A stretch of DNA of 64,000 nucleotides from positions 2,972,854 through 3,036,853 of the forward strand of contig VCAZ01000042.1 of NCBI GenBank assembly GCA_005784505.1, read 5' to 3'. The stretch comes from Bagarius yarrelli. Taxonomy: Eukaryota; Chordata; Actinopteri; Siluriformes; Sisoridae. The first letter of the stretch is position 1. Every line of letters begins with the position of its first letter. Under the pieces are notes generated by a model. The model saw only the letters and a program-made list of their open reading frames with translations. It was not told the origin of the DNA and made no database searches. A program made the position numbers and the translations under genes. Positions 1 through 32,869 of this stretch are shown here, piece by piece.

Positions 1-1735
1 AAGCACTGTAATTTATCAGGCTCCCATGGCCGCACTCTCAACTGTCAAATGCCAAAAATGACCTAATTTGCTGAAAACATGGAAAATAACCGATTTCATA
101 TTGGGGTTTTGTTCCGAGAGACTTTTGTTTAGGTATTGAGTCATATTATGTCTACAGAGTTTTATAAATGTATGTGATACGCAGTGAGAGGCGCATTTCA
201 CTGATAATCCCAGTAGGTGGCCCAATCGAGCCATTTTGCCACACCCACTTTTGAAACCCATATCAGACGTTAAATGTTCACCAGTTTCATGAACATGTTT
301 AGTCTCTCAAAAAAATTCTTGGCGTAGAATAATGTTTTCTGAGCGCAGGTAAATGTTTTCCACTGGGATGTAATTTACTCCAATAAAGGATGGTCTTATT
401 GCTCAACAGCCCAATAGTATCAGCTTGGTGGCCTTAGAAATCGAACCCACTTGATCCACTGTGCTACCACTTTTCCTTACCCAGCTGTACTTATTAAGAA
501 AAAACATTGTTGGTAATGTGATGGCTCAGCCTTTAATAAGAGGTGAAAATCATATTCATATTAATGCACTCAATTAAGAACATTCTCACTGATCAAGCTT
601 ACGTTTATTCTGACACTCTTCATCCAGAACAACTTATTTTATACAACAGAGGAATTTGAGGGGTCCAGCAAATGGCAGTTTGGTGGTCCTGGGCCTTAAA
701 CAATAGTACTGTCTGATCAGAACACACCAGCTGATCTTTAACACGTCCCCCTGAGCACTGTTTTATTTGGATTTCAAAGACACCTTTATACAGAACTTAC
801 AATTACTGCCTTAAACAACCCAGCAGTTTAGGGTCTTTCTGAGGGGCCCATTAGTGGCAGCTTGGTGCAACGGGCTTCAAACTCACAACCCTTCAAACAG
901 TAGTAAAAAGAACTTAAGCACTAAGCTCCGCCCACTGATGTCAATAGTTTCCACTCCCAGCAAGGTTTTGGGGCCGGTTTATAGCCGGGACCTTTTAGTG
1001 GAAAAGCACAGTCTGATACCTCCAGGATCTCAGGCTGTTAGAGGAGGTCACGCCCTCAGTCTGTGGATGAAGGATATTATGGGGTACTCTCATTGCACAG
1101 AGACAGAGAAGAGTGTGTTCTGTGGGCTACTGATGTAATCAGGATAATTAAGACGAGGCTGCTCTCATTTTCCGCATGGGGTATTAAAGTGATGAGCGTC
1201 GTGTTTGCTGTGATCATAAAGTGGCAGATTGTTACATATAATCAGCAAAAATCAGGAACAGATCAAAGGGGATGTAAACATGCTGGACTTCAAACCCGAG
1301 GTTAGTTTTCTCCGCCAGAGTGCACACTAACAAGTCTTTTGCAAAAATCCTAACCAGCTGGAAAAACCGACGTTTGTATGCGTTTCACGACTAGTTTGTA
1401 CACCCTGATTTACCTTATATAATTTAACATCTGAAACATCCTCTCAAATACACACGCCTCAGCTACTGCAGGAGGTATTATTTAGATATTTATAGAAGTG
1501 TTATTATTAATAATAACAGTTATAATAAAAGTCTTACACAAATAACTTCCACTTCTGTCTTTCAGCAAAGTCAGGATCAGGGCAACAACTGATGAATGAT
1601 ATTTATGGAAAAAAACAACCTTCTTATAAAGTAAACACTCTATACATTCATTAACACAAAAAAGGAAATTTCAAACGGCACTGGTTCGGAGAGATTTGGA
1701 CGGCATGGGGTGGAGAGTGATGTCACTGCCCAGAA

Positions 1736-1766
<31 letters not shown>

Positions 1767-2146
1767 GTGGAAATATATTCGTTTATTTCAGCAGCACAAA
1801 TCAGCACAAACAAGTGACACCGGTTTTGAGCGATTTAGCCGAATTGGGGTGAGGAGTGACATTGTGCGCACATCTTTTGGTCATAGCTCCCAAGGAAAAT
1901 ATATTTACGGTTTGGTATCTCTAAGGAATACTGTTTGTTTTCATGTTTTTAATATATCTAGGGTTTTTTGTTTTACAACAGCACTGAAGCGAGTGATTGC
2001 GATGGTTTTAACAGCAGGTTTGGGGTGGAGAATTGGTGATGGATGTCACACTGTTAATGTTTTAAATAAATAATGTTTAATATCCCAAAAACCAAATCAG
2101 CAGCAAACGAATGGCATAGTTTTTGGTAATTATTTCTAATCATGGG
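1..2146. other. Intergenic DNA with SINE-like debris; no gene seen
   Basis: No coding exon is recognisable on either strand. Fragments near 395-475 and 795-890 resemble the antisense SINE family seen elsewhere (cagcttggtg and aatcgaaccc words). A poly-T run is at 1738-1759. The remainder is AT-rich and unassigned. Confidence 0.5.
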
Positions 2147-2154
2147 GTGCCAAC

Positions 2155-2675
2155 CAGGGCCGGCTCTAGGCAAGGGCGGGCTGAGCCCACCCAAACATCT
2201 GTCTTGCCCACCCAATCAAAATTTGGGAAAGACAGCGGTAGTATATCTGTCTATCAATAAAGCTACACATCAACTAGGTCTACAGATTTATCCAAATTGA
2301 TTTCTTAATTTCTCTCAAAATATTTCTTAAATATTCAATTTTTACTTGGCTCAAACTTCACTCCAACTTTTAGTTATATTATTTTTTTTATTATTATATT
2401 TTACTGTTATTTTGTTATAATATTGCCAGAATTTGTGCTTATTAATCCAGCCATTATTCACGTTGTAAAATAACCTTTCGTTTAACATTTCAAAAACATG
2501 TTGACTAAATATAGTCTTCTTAATTTAACCCAAGCAAAAATAATAGTACAACAATATTTTTGCTATACCATTTAATTAGTTAAATTTTACAGAGTATCTA
2601 TCTCCCCATCCCAAAAAATTGCCCACCTGGGATATCTGTCTGCCCACCCTTCTATGGTTGGGCAGAACCGGGCTG
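2155..2675. mobile_element. hAT-type MITE with 8-bp target-site duplication
   Basis: The element starts CAGGGCCGGCTCTAGG and its other end, reverse-complemented, reads CAGCCCGGTTCTGCCC, so the ends are imperfect inverted repeats. It is flanked by gtgccaac (2147-2154) and gtgccgac (2676-2683), an 8-bp duplication with one mismatch as expected for hAT transposition. The 521-bp AT-rich interior has no open reading frame, so it is non-autonomous. The exact subfamily is unknown. Confidence 0.75.
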
Positions 2676-2707
2676 GTGCCGACTTCACGGTAAAGCATTG
2701 CGCGAAT

Positions 2708-2709
<2 letters not shown>

Positions 2710-2759
<50 letters not shown>
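2710..2759. repeat. Compound (CT)n(CA)n microsatellite
   Basis: An uninterrupted CT run from about 2710 to 2739 is followed directly by a CA run to 2759. It lies just outside the target-site duplication of the hAT MITE. Confidence 0.95.
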
Positions 2760-3776
2760 CAACAACTGTTATTAAAGTCCGTTTTATATACTTCGGTTTC
2801 GATATGAATGAATTTGGGACGTACCACAAAAGGAAGGAAGAAACTCTCCACGACGGGGACCGTAATTCTAATCTAATGAATCACCTCACATCCCCACATG
2901 ACACTATTAAAATAGTGTAGATTAATGAACAATGATTTATAATATTTATTTATTTTATTCACTGTCCATTGTATTCATTAAACTATTTGATATTAAGGGC
3001 ATCCAAGTTATTTAACATATTTGAACATTTTTTAAATTAATGCAATAGTTAATTTCTGTGGTATTTAATTACTTTTAGAATGATGGAATGTTATTAACTC
3101 AGTTACTGTTTGTAAGAAGGAAATAGTAAATATAAACAATTACTTTTTTATGTAACATGTCAAACACTAGTTGTGGGGAAAAGTCATTCAGGTGTTTTTT
3201 AGTAATGTGACACCGGTGATGTTTAAGTATGTGTAATTCAGACAGCGAATGCCTTTGTCTTGTATATCTGTCTCTGTTTAGGTGGTTATAGGGACACTGT
3301 GTACATTTAAAGAAAGTTTCTCAGTAAGTAAAATGCACAGCAGATCAGATGAGCAACACTTGTTTAATTGGCACGCGCTCAGATAACAGACTCCTGGGTC
3401 ACATGGTATCAGGCAGAAGGAACTCAGAGGTTGAAGGCACAAGAAAAGCAGGCAGTGACCAAGCTGTAACTTGCTACTGATTTGGATAAAATACTGCAGG
3501 TTCTTGCCGGGACTCCACCATCCAGCTGTGTGAGTCCAAGGCACTTGTTTTAAGAGTGTGTGGAGTTCATGTCCTGTTAATACACACTGCTCTGTCTGTG
3601 TTGGGTGTTTAATAAAATGGTAGAGATAATAAAAAGTCCTGGTGTGTATCTACAGGTCTGATCTCACACACACTCACAAGAATTAAACAGAGTTAAAGGT
3701 AAGGAATAATACAGGAATTAAAAAAACTGTTCAATCAAGATATTTTCACTGTACAGGAGTGCTGAGCATCAGGAGT

Positions 3777-3778
<2 letters not shown>

Positions 3779-3850
<72 letters not shown>
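3779..3850. repeat. (AC)36 microsatellite in the AP2 alpha 3' region
   Basis: 72 bp of perfect AC dinucleotide, 51 bp beyond the AP2 alpha stop codon. It is therefore probably within the transcribed 3' UTR, where it would read as GU in the mRNA. Confidence 0.95.
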
Positions 3851-3853
<3 letters not shown>

Positions 3854-3900
3854 ACTAGAGAAAGTGTTTACATGCAAGGCCTGATGGAAGACAGCAGCCA

Positions 3901-26191
<22,291 letters not shown>

Positions 26192-26243
26192 CTTTCAGAA
26201 TTTATTCTTCCTCAGTGCGGAGTGTGGTGTGTGTGAGTGTGTG

Positions 26244-26280
<37 letters not shown>

Positions 26281-26360
26281 CCAGGCTAGGCTCGGTTAGC
26301 TGAAGTTAACCGCCGGGGGTTCTTCTTCTACTACAGTTCCGGTTTCTCGTCGCGCGCAGA
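26192..26360 (-). promoter_or_regulatory. Putative 5' UTR and promoter of the AP2 alpha gene
   Basis: This is the sequence immediately upstream of the alpha-adaptin ATG (CAT at 26189-26191 on the plus strand, with A at -3). It contains several CpG dinucleotides, including a CGCGCGC stretch near 26350, and a GT-rich repeat at 26221-26279. No clear TATA box is visible, as expected for a housekeeping gene. The transcription start cannot be placed. Confidence 0.4.
26221..26280. repeat. GT microsatellite in AP2 alpha promoter/5' UTR
   Basis: A GT-rich tract ends in an uninterrupted GT run from about 26245 to 26279. It lies only 30-90 bp upstream of the start codon of the minus-strand gene, where it would be read as CA. 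Confidence 0.9.
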
Positions 26361-26604
26361 AAACAGAAAATCATGTTGTTGGTACAGTATGTGGCCTGTA
26401 GGGGCCGCTGTTTCACTGTAACATGAAGTAGACATACGGCACCAGCAGAGAGTTCCTAAAACTTTAAACCTTAATTATCTTATTTTATTTGTATTATCTA
26501 CAACGTTTAACATTATCATATTATCTATATGTCTAACAAACTAATACAGAACCACAGCCCCTAGGAAACTAGAAATTAGAAACAAGCCCCACAATAATTA
26601 TTAC

Positions 26605-26806
26605 AATTTACATTCAAGGCATTTTGGCAGACGCCCTTATCCAGGGTGACTTACATTTCTCCATCTTTTATACGAATCTGAGCAATTGAGGGTTAAGGGC
26701 CTTGCTCAGGGGCCCAGCATTGGTGGCTTGGTGAAGCTGGAAATCGAATCCACAATCTTCAGGTTGCAGTCCAACACCTTAACAATGAGCCACCACTTCC
26801 TTTATT
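26605..26806 (-). mobile_element. Best-preserved copy of a tRNA-like SINE
   Basis: Read on the minus strand it begins ggaagtggtggctcattgtt (A-box region) and continues gtggattcgatttcc (B box), then gggcccctgagcaaggccct. It ends in the widespread fish SINE/LINE tail word gataagggcgtctgccaaaa. Partial or diverged relatives lie at 9958, 28100, 32300, 34941, 36040, 48364, 50815, 57115, 60410, 61890 and 62385. Confidence 0.75.
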
Positions 26807-26810
26807 CCCA

Positions 26811-26869
26811 CTTATTACTATTATTATATTATTATTATTATTATTATTATTAGTTATTAGTTAGTTAGT

Positions 26870-26900
<31 letters not shown>
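26811..26900. repeat. Compound (TAT)n(TTAG)n(TAG)n microsatellite
   Basis: Three trinucleotide and tetranucleotide runs follow one another directly after the SINE at 26605-26806. This suggests the simple repeat grew beside the SINE's tRNA-like head end. Confidence 0.85.
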
Positions 26901-26901
<1 letters not shown>

Positions 26902-27186
26902 TAGGTAAAAACAACACAAACACAACATAAAGGATAGACATTTATCTGTCATTCACTGTAAACAAAATCAGGCACTAAGATCATTTTTAATTTCTTTAGA
27001 AAATAGTTTTTTAGTTAGTAAAGTTACATTTATGGATATAAAATTTGCAAGAAAAAGGGAAAGATGTTTTTGTATTGGTTTTAATGGCATCAGATTCATG
27101 GTCTTTAAACGCATACACTTCGTAGTTTTTGCTATTAATCATTATATAAATTCATTTCTTCATTGCTTCTTTAATCTTAATCTTTA

Positions 27187-27430
27187 ATTTAAGGGGAGGG
27201 TGGCTCAAATGGTTAAGGTGCTGATCTGAAGACCAGAAACACCTGGGTTCAAGCCCCACCTCTGGCAAGTCAACCACTGTTGGGTCCTTGAGCAAGACCC
27301 TTAACCCTTCCTGCTCCAGGGGAGCTGTATCATAGCTGACCCTGCGCCCTTACCCCCAACTTACTAAGATGGGATATGCGAAAAACGCATTTCATTGGCT
27401 CTGTACACGTACCTTGCACAATGAATTGAA
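27187..27430 (+). mobile_element. tRNA-derived SINE, second copy of the 15259 family
   Basis: Nearly the same text as 15259-15485: ggctcaaatggttaaggtgc, gggttcaagccccacc, tgagcaagacccttaaccct, ctgaccctgcgcccttaccc. Here the 3' end is complete and reads gcatttcattggctctgtac, ending near aatgaattgaat. Confidence 0.75.
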
Positions 27431-27599
27431 TATTATCTTATCTTAATTTAAGAAAGTAGTACAAGAAAGATATGGTTGACAAAGAACTGTGTCCCACCCT
27501 GGCACTGGTGGTACAAAAGGAACTAGTATTTACAGTTTTCAGTGTAAAATGCTGGTACAAACTGGTTGAAACTGGTTCGATTGGTCAGTTAAAAAAAAT

Positions 27600-28370
27600 T
27601 AGGGGTTAATTCCCAGCATTACCAAGCTGCCACTATTGGGCTTCTGAACAAGACCCCTTAACAAAACCCCTTTATGGTGTTTTAACCCAACACTCTGACC
27701 CAACACGCCGACCCGGCAATCTGATCTGGCCCAGTGCTCTGACCTGGCAATCCGACACGACGCTCCGATCTGCGCTTGGGCACAGCACTCTGACCTCACT
27801 GTCTGACCCGACACTTTGACACCCTCAGTTTCCTAAGCTGAAATCTGCAAAAATATAACTTCACTGTTATGCATATAGCTTCAAGATTGTATGTGTTCAT
27901 TGCAAATATTTGGGCAAATTAAACATTTGATTCCATGGCAATCTGTGATGGCATGCATTGAAATTATGAAAACTGGCTATATGTGGCCACATTTTTGTTA
28001 ACATCTATGCTGACACGCCCTCATCCTGTGATCTAATTTGGTGACGCTTCAGCTGATATCCGGATCTTATTACCTAAAATTAAGCAATACTTAGGTAAAG
28101 GTATTGGACTGCTGATCAGAAGGCAGTGAGTTTAGATCTCGCCTGCCTCTGCTGGACCCTCAAGCATAGGCCTCTTAACCCCCAACTGCTCAGATGTCTA
28201 AATGAGATAAATGTAGGTTAATCTGGATAAGGGCATCTGCTATAATTTTACCCATAAGCTCGAGCGGTGATGTCAAGCACCGGGGCGAGAGTTTGATTGT
28301 GTACTCAGCTGTGCGATGTGTACTTAGGTGTGTTTGCTAAAACAATAGCAATACAATCTGGAGCAGCAAT
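27600..28370 (+). repeat. Composite repeat unit, copy 1 (pair with 31730-32590)
   Basis: Contains a degenerate SINE tail expanded into ctctgacc-type units (27690-27820), the words cagtttcctaagctgaaa and tcactgttatgcatat, then aaatatttgggcaaattaaa, gacacgccctcatcctgtga, a SINE with ggactgctgatcagaaggca (28100-28255), and gtgtacttaggtgtg. The same blocks recur at 31730-32590, and part again at 32620-32870. No coding capacity is seen. Confidence 0.65.
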
Positions 28371-29204
28371 AAAATTCGAATTGGAAAATTTTACAATGAG
28401 TCACGTCAACAACAATGCTGATAAACCACATGTGGTGAGATTATGCAGACAGTTCCTGGACTATGACGAAATTCGACTTGCCCCCACAATTGCATGACAT
28501 AAATCTAATAAAAAAAAAATCTGACACAGACAGGTTGCACCCCAGACTTTCCAGGGCCCCAGCGATGCTCTGGTCCTGATCTGGGAAGAGATCCACCGGG
28601 ACACCGCCTGTCATCTCATTAGGAACATGCCCTAATATTGTCAGCAGGGGTGGATTAAAGTGGTCAGAGGCCCCCAGGCCTCTTTGTACTGGTACTTAGT
28701 TTTATACCTGGTCCACATACAAATAGTAAGGTAAACTAGGACACACACAGACACAGCGGTTTAGGGACAAACAGAAATCCTTGACAAAGACAAAGGAAAA
28801 CACAAAGACTATAAATACACAAGACTGACCAATGGGAACATGACACATAGACAAGAGAATCACATGACAAGGATAACATAAGGAACAAAGATCACATAAC
28901 AGGACAAGACTGGTAGGTAACGAAAGACAGAACCATGACCATGAGCTCAAAAGATGACAGTGATGAAAGTGATATAAACTAAAACAAGATACAAGCCCAG
29001 AACATAAAACATGAAACATAAACACGAAACATAAAATATGGTAAAATATAAAACATAATCAAACTAGAAACATTAAACAAGATCAACATAAACAACACAA
29101 ACATGATCACAACAAGAACAAGAAACACAATCCTTACATTTACAAACAAACAAATATAAGGCACTGCAGGGCCCAGTGTTCAGAAGCAGCTCTTTAATTA
29201 TTTT

Positions 29205-29624
29205 TTCAATTCAATTCAGTTTTATTTGTATGGCGCTTTTTACAATGGTGATTGTCACAAAGCAGCTTTACAATTGAAGAAATTATGAGATAGAATGAAA
29301 AGAAACGACGGTGGCAAGGAAAAACTCCCTGAGATGAGATAGGAAGAAACCTTGAGAGGAACCAGACTCAACAGAGAACTCATCCTCATTTGGGTGGAAA
29401 CAGGTAGCAGGGATTATGAGGTTACATTGTGTGTGTGTGAACAACTTAAATCATTAGTCCTTAAAGAACAGCTGGAACGTCTTTATGGCGAAGTGGGTCG
29501 TCCTAGATCACCCTGGTGATGCATCATCCGCTGGGCAGGTCACAGGGAAGGGTCCCACAGGACCGGGTTGGAGGTGGGGTCTGGATCACCGGCAGCTCCG
29601 TTGTGGCGTATGTAACTCAACAGT

Positions 29625-29655
<31 letters not shown>

Positions 29656-30190
29656 GGAACAGTTAAGTGACAATGTAATCACACAGTTTGGATTGATTAA
29701 ATGAATAATGTAGAGTGCAAGGATGAACTCCGGCAAGACTAACTAGGTCCGCATAACTAAAAGGAGAACCAGAGGGAAACACAGACATGAGGGCTCCCTG
29801 ATATGTTAAGCAACCAGCCGCTCTCATCATCAACACCGTGATCAATAAGAGAGGGGAAGACAGCATCTAAACATACCAGATCACCTTAATACTCAACACC
29901 CATGAGTTACCCCGGATCTGCTCCTTTATCTAAGGGAAATCAATACAAAATGCTTGATTAAATAAGTACGTTTTTAACCTGGACTTAAACACTGAGACTG
30001 TGTCTGATTCCCGAACATACATAGGGAGGCTATTCCATAGCATTGGGGCTCTGTAAGAAAAGGCTCCGCCCCCTGCTGTAGTTTATATAATGCGCGGTAC
30101 TGACAGGCAGCCTGCATCCTTTGATCGAATATAATTATAATCAAGAAATACTGGCTCTACAATCAAAACTAACGTCAACAAAGATGTGGA
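29205..30190 (-). mobile_element. 3' portion of an L2/CR1-like LINE
   Basis: On the plus strand it begins caattcaattcagttttatt and continues gcgctttttacaatggtgat, aaaaactccctgagatgaga and a (GA)n at 29623-29645. It parallels the 3' UTR of the longer copy at 38431-39236. Past 29960 it keeps the C-terminal coding trace (the plus-strand text ggaggctattccatag is the reverse of the LWNSLP region). It is 5'-truncated. Confidence 0.75.
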
Positions 30191-30224
30191 TAGAATACCA
30201 GGAAAAGCTTGCTTGCAGTCATGT

Positions 30225-30358
30225 CATGTCAAGTCAAGTCACCTTTCTTTATATAACACTTTTAACCAATTAAGATTGTGTCAATGCAGTTTTACAGAAT
30301 TACATCTAAAAAGACAATAGAGTGACTATTTACTATATACACTATACACTCACTAAAA
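30225..30358 (-). mobile_element. LINE 3'-tail fragment
   Basis: Reads gtcaagtcaagtcacctttc and atgcagttttacagaattac, as in the tails at 45252 and 49170. The long-inverted-repeat element at 30360-31475 begins directly after it. Confidence 0.6.
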
Positions 30359-30359
30359 C

Positions 30360-31475
30360 ACTTTCAAATCACATGACCCAATATTTTATTTACAATAGAA
30401 CATCAATAACATAAATGGTTATAACAGAAAATGTACAATTTTATGCACAAAATGAGCTTACTTCAAATTTGATGCCTGCTGCAAGTCTTAAAATCGTGGG
30501 GGCGGGGCATGTTCAGTATGATGTAGAATTTTCTTTCCAAACAGTTTGAAGATGTTCAGAAATCAAGGGTATGAGTTTCTGGAGTTTTGATCTTGGAATT
30601 TGGTTCCATTCTTGCCTGATTCAGGTTTTCATCTGCTAAAGTTTGTGGTCATTGACGTATTTTTCATTTTAATGTTGTGCCAAATGTTCTGTATAGGTGA
30701 AAGATCTGGACTGTAGACATGTTATTTCAGCCCCCGGACTCTTGTACTACGAAATCATGCTGTTGTAATAGCTGCAGTATGTGGTTTTGTCCTGCTGAAA
30801 CACACAATACACTGGAATGGTCGTAGTCTGGAGGGGAGCATATGCTACTATGCATACTTGTATAAAACCTTTATATACCTGTCAGAATTCATAGTCTTCA
30901 AAACACGCAGTCTGTCCAGACCTTATGCACTTATACGCCCCATACTATTAGAGATGCTGGCTTTTGAACTGAACACTGATAACACACTAAAAGGTCTTCC
31001 TCCTCTTTAACGTCGTCTGAGGATCTGAAGACCATGGACATTTAACAAAGGTCATCGTCCTTGTCCCTCACACACCGAGATTTCTCCAGTTTCTCTAAAT
31101 ATTTTGATGATGTTATGAACTGTTGAAACGTTGAAACGTTGTTTTTCAAGTTTACCACAATCTTTTTACGCACTCTCACAGATATGATGGAGAGCCTCTG
31201 TCCATCTTTACTTCTGAGAGACTTTGCTTCCCTAAAACATCTCTTAACACATCTCTAGCTTATCATGTTACAGATCTGATGACAATAAACTTAGATACTA
31301 AATGTTCTCCCAACTAAATCTTTTCAATCTTTGTTGTCCCGTGCCAAATATTCCAAGACCTGTAGCAGGCATCAAATTTGAAATAAGCTCATTTTGTGCA
31401 TAAAAGTATCAAATTTCTCAGTTTAAAGTGTGAATAAAATATTGGCTCATGTGATTTGAAAGTCTTTTACTTTTT
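30360..31475. mobile_element. DNA-transposon-like element with terminal inverted repeats of about 110 bp
   Basis: The left end (30360-30486, with ttcaaatcacatgacccaat, tatgcacaaaatgagcttac and aaatttgatgcctgctgcaa) is the inverse of the right end (about 31362-31471, with ttgcctgtagcaggcatc-like text, aaataagctcattttgtgca and ggctcatgtgatttgaaag). The interior of about 875 bp is shared in part with 17556-17835. There is no open frame long enough for a transposase, so it is non-autonomous or decayed. The superfamily is not assigned. Confidence 0.7.
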
Positions 31476-31729
31476 ATTTTATTCAAATTAAAAAAACTTT
31501 TCCGGAATCTGAGATATTATCCTTACATCATAAAAAGGTGTGAATATTTACTGATCCAAATAATTAGTCTGCCATCGAGGCAGTAGATATAAACAATTAG
31601 CTTATTCTTCAGATATCCTTTTACATTAAAGGAAAAATGAAGCGTTCAAAATCATAGATGACAATACAAGAACATATAATAAATTAGTGATGTACTGAAT
31701 ATATAACACATGAGGAGTTGAGCAGCAGT

Positions 31730-32590
31730 GTTCAGCAGTCTGACCTGACGCTCTGGTCCGGCGCTCTGAACATTCACACTGAGCCTGCAATCTGACCCTG
31801 CGTTCTGACACCTTCAGTTTCCTAAGCTGAAAGTCACTGTTATGCATATGTAATAATAAAACCTTCTTTAAGTTTGTTTTAATTTGTGCTCTTGAACCAC
31901 TCCTTTTTTGTCCAACACCTCAATGGTCACATGGTACAATGGGCACAGCTATCTGCTTCTGATAGGTCAGACAATATGTTGGTCCAGTCTGTCTCCAGAA
32001 CGGGATGGGAGCAAAGTTCTTTTTTTGAGTGGTGGATGCATTGACACACGTTTCTAGATTTTATCAATAATGCTAATGAATACACCTCAGAACTGGAGTA
32101 GAGACTTCAACAGCTTCCAAACACACAAGATTTACACTATTTAAGTTATGCCCTCATCCTCACCAGCATAATGCCACAGATTCTCAAAATACATTTCCTG
32201 AAATGTACCCAAAGATTTTAATAAAAGTGATCTTTACCCAGCATTTGTAAAAATGTAAAATGATTTTCTCCTGTGCTGGCATGCTTCGATATTATGAAAT
32301 ATGGACTGCTGATCAGAAGGCAGTGAGTTCCAATCTCAGCACCACTGAGCTGCCACTGCTGGACCCTCAAGCATAGGCCTCTTAACCCCCAACTGCTCAG
32401 ATGTCTAAATAGGACAAATGTAGGTTCATCCAGATTAGGGCGTCTGCTGTAAATGTACTTGTAAGATCAAGTGAGGATGCCAAACACTAGGGCGATAGTG
32501 TCACTGTGTACTTAAGTATGCGTAAAGGTGTGTTACTTAGGCGTGTTAGATAAAACAATCCCAATACAATGTTTATCTAGAGCAAAATTG
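31730..32590 (+). repeat. Composite repeat unit, copy 2 (pair with 27600-28370)
   Basis: Shares, in similar order, tctgaccctgcgttctgaca, cagtttcctaagctgaaa, a SINE at 32300-32460 (ggactgctgatcagaaggca, aggcctcttaacccccaact) and gtgttacttaggcgtgtt, aaaacaatcccaatacaat. A further partial block at 32620-32870 repeats the aaatatttgggcaaa to ggtattggactgctga segment of 27890-28110. Confidence 0.65.
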
Positions 32591-32869
32591 TAAATTGGTT
32601 TCCACATATCAGATCAGAATTTAGAGGCACTGGTCTGTGTTCATTGCAAATATTTGGGCAAACGAAATATTTGATTCCATGACACCCTGTGCTCTTATGC
32701 TCAATATTATGAAAAATGGCTATATGTGGATTTTTGCTAACATTTTTTCTGACACGCCCTCATCCTGTGATCTGATTTGGTGACGTTTCAGCTGATATCC
32801 GGATCTTATCACCTAAAATTAAGCAATACTTAGGTAAAGGTATTGGACTGCTGATTAGAAGGCATAAAA

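Larger units (their letters stand above)
2684..3900 (-). other. Downstream and probable 3' UTR region of the AP2 alpha gene
   Basis: This lies between the hAT MITE and the alpha-adaptin stop codon. ATTAAA-type signals on the minus strand are at about 3608 and 3362, and an AATAAA on the minus strand is near 2945, so a 3' UTR of roughly 0.3 to 1 kb is possible. The true cleavage site cannot be fixed from sequence alone. Confidence 0.35.
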
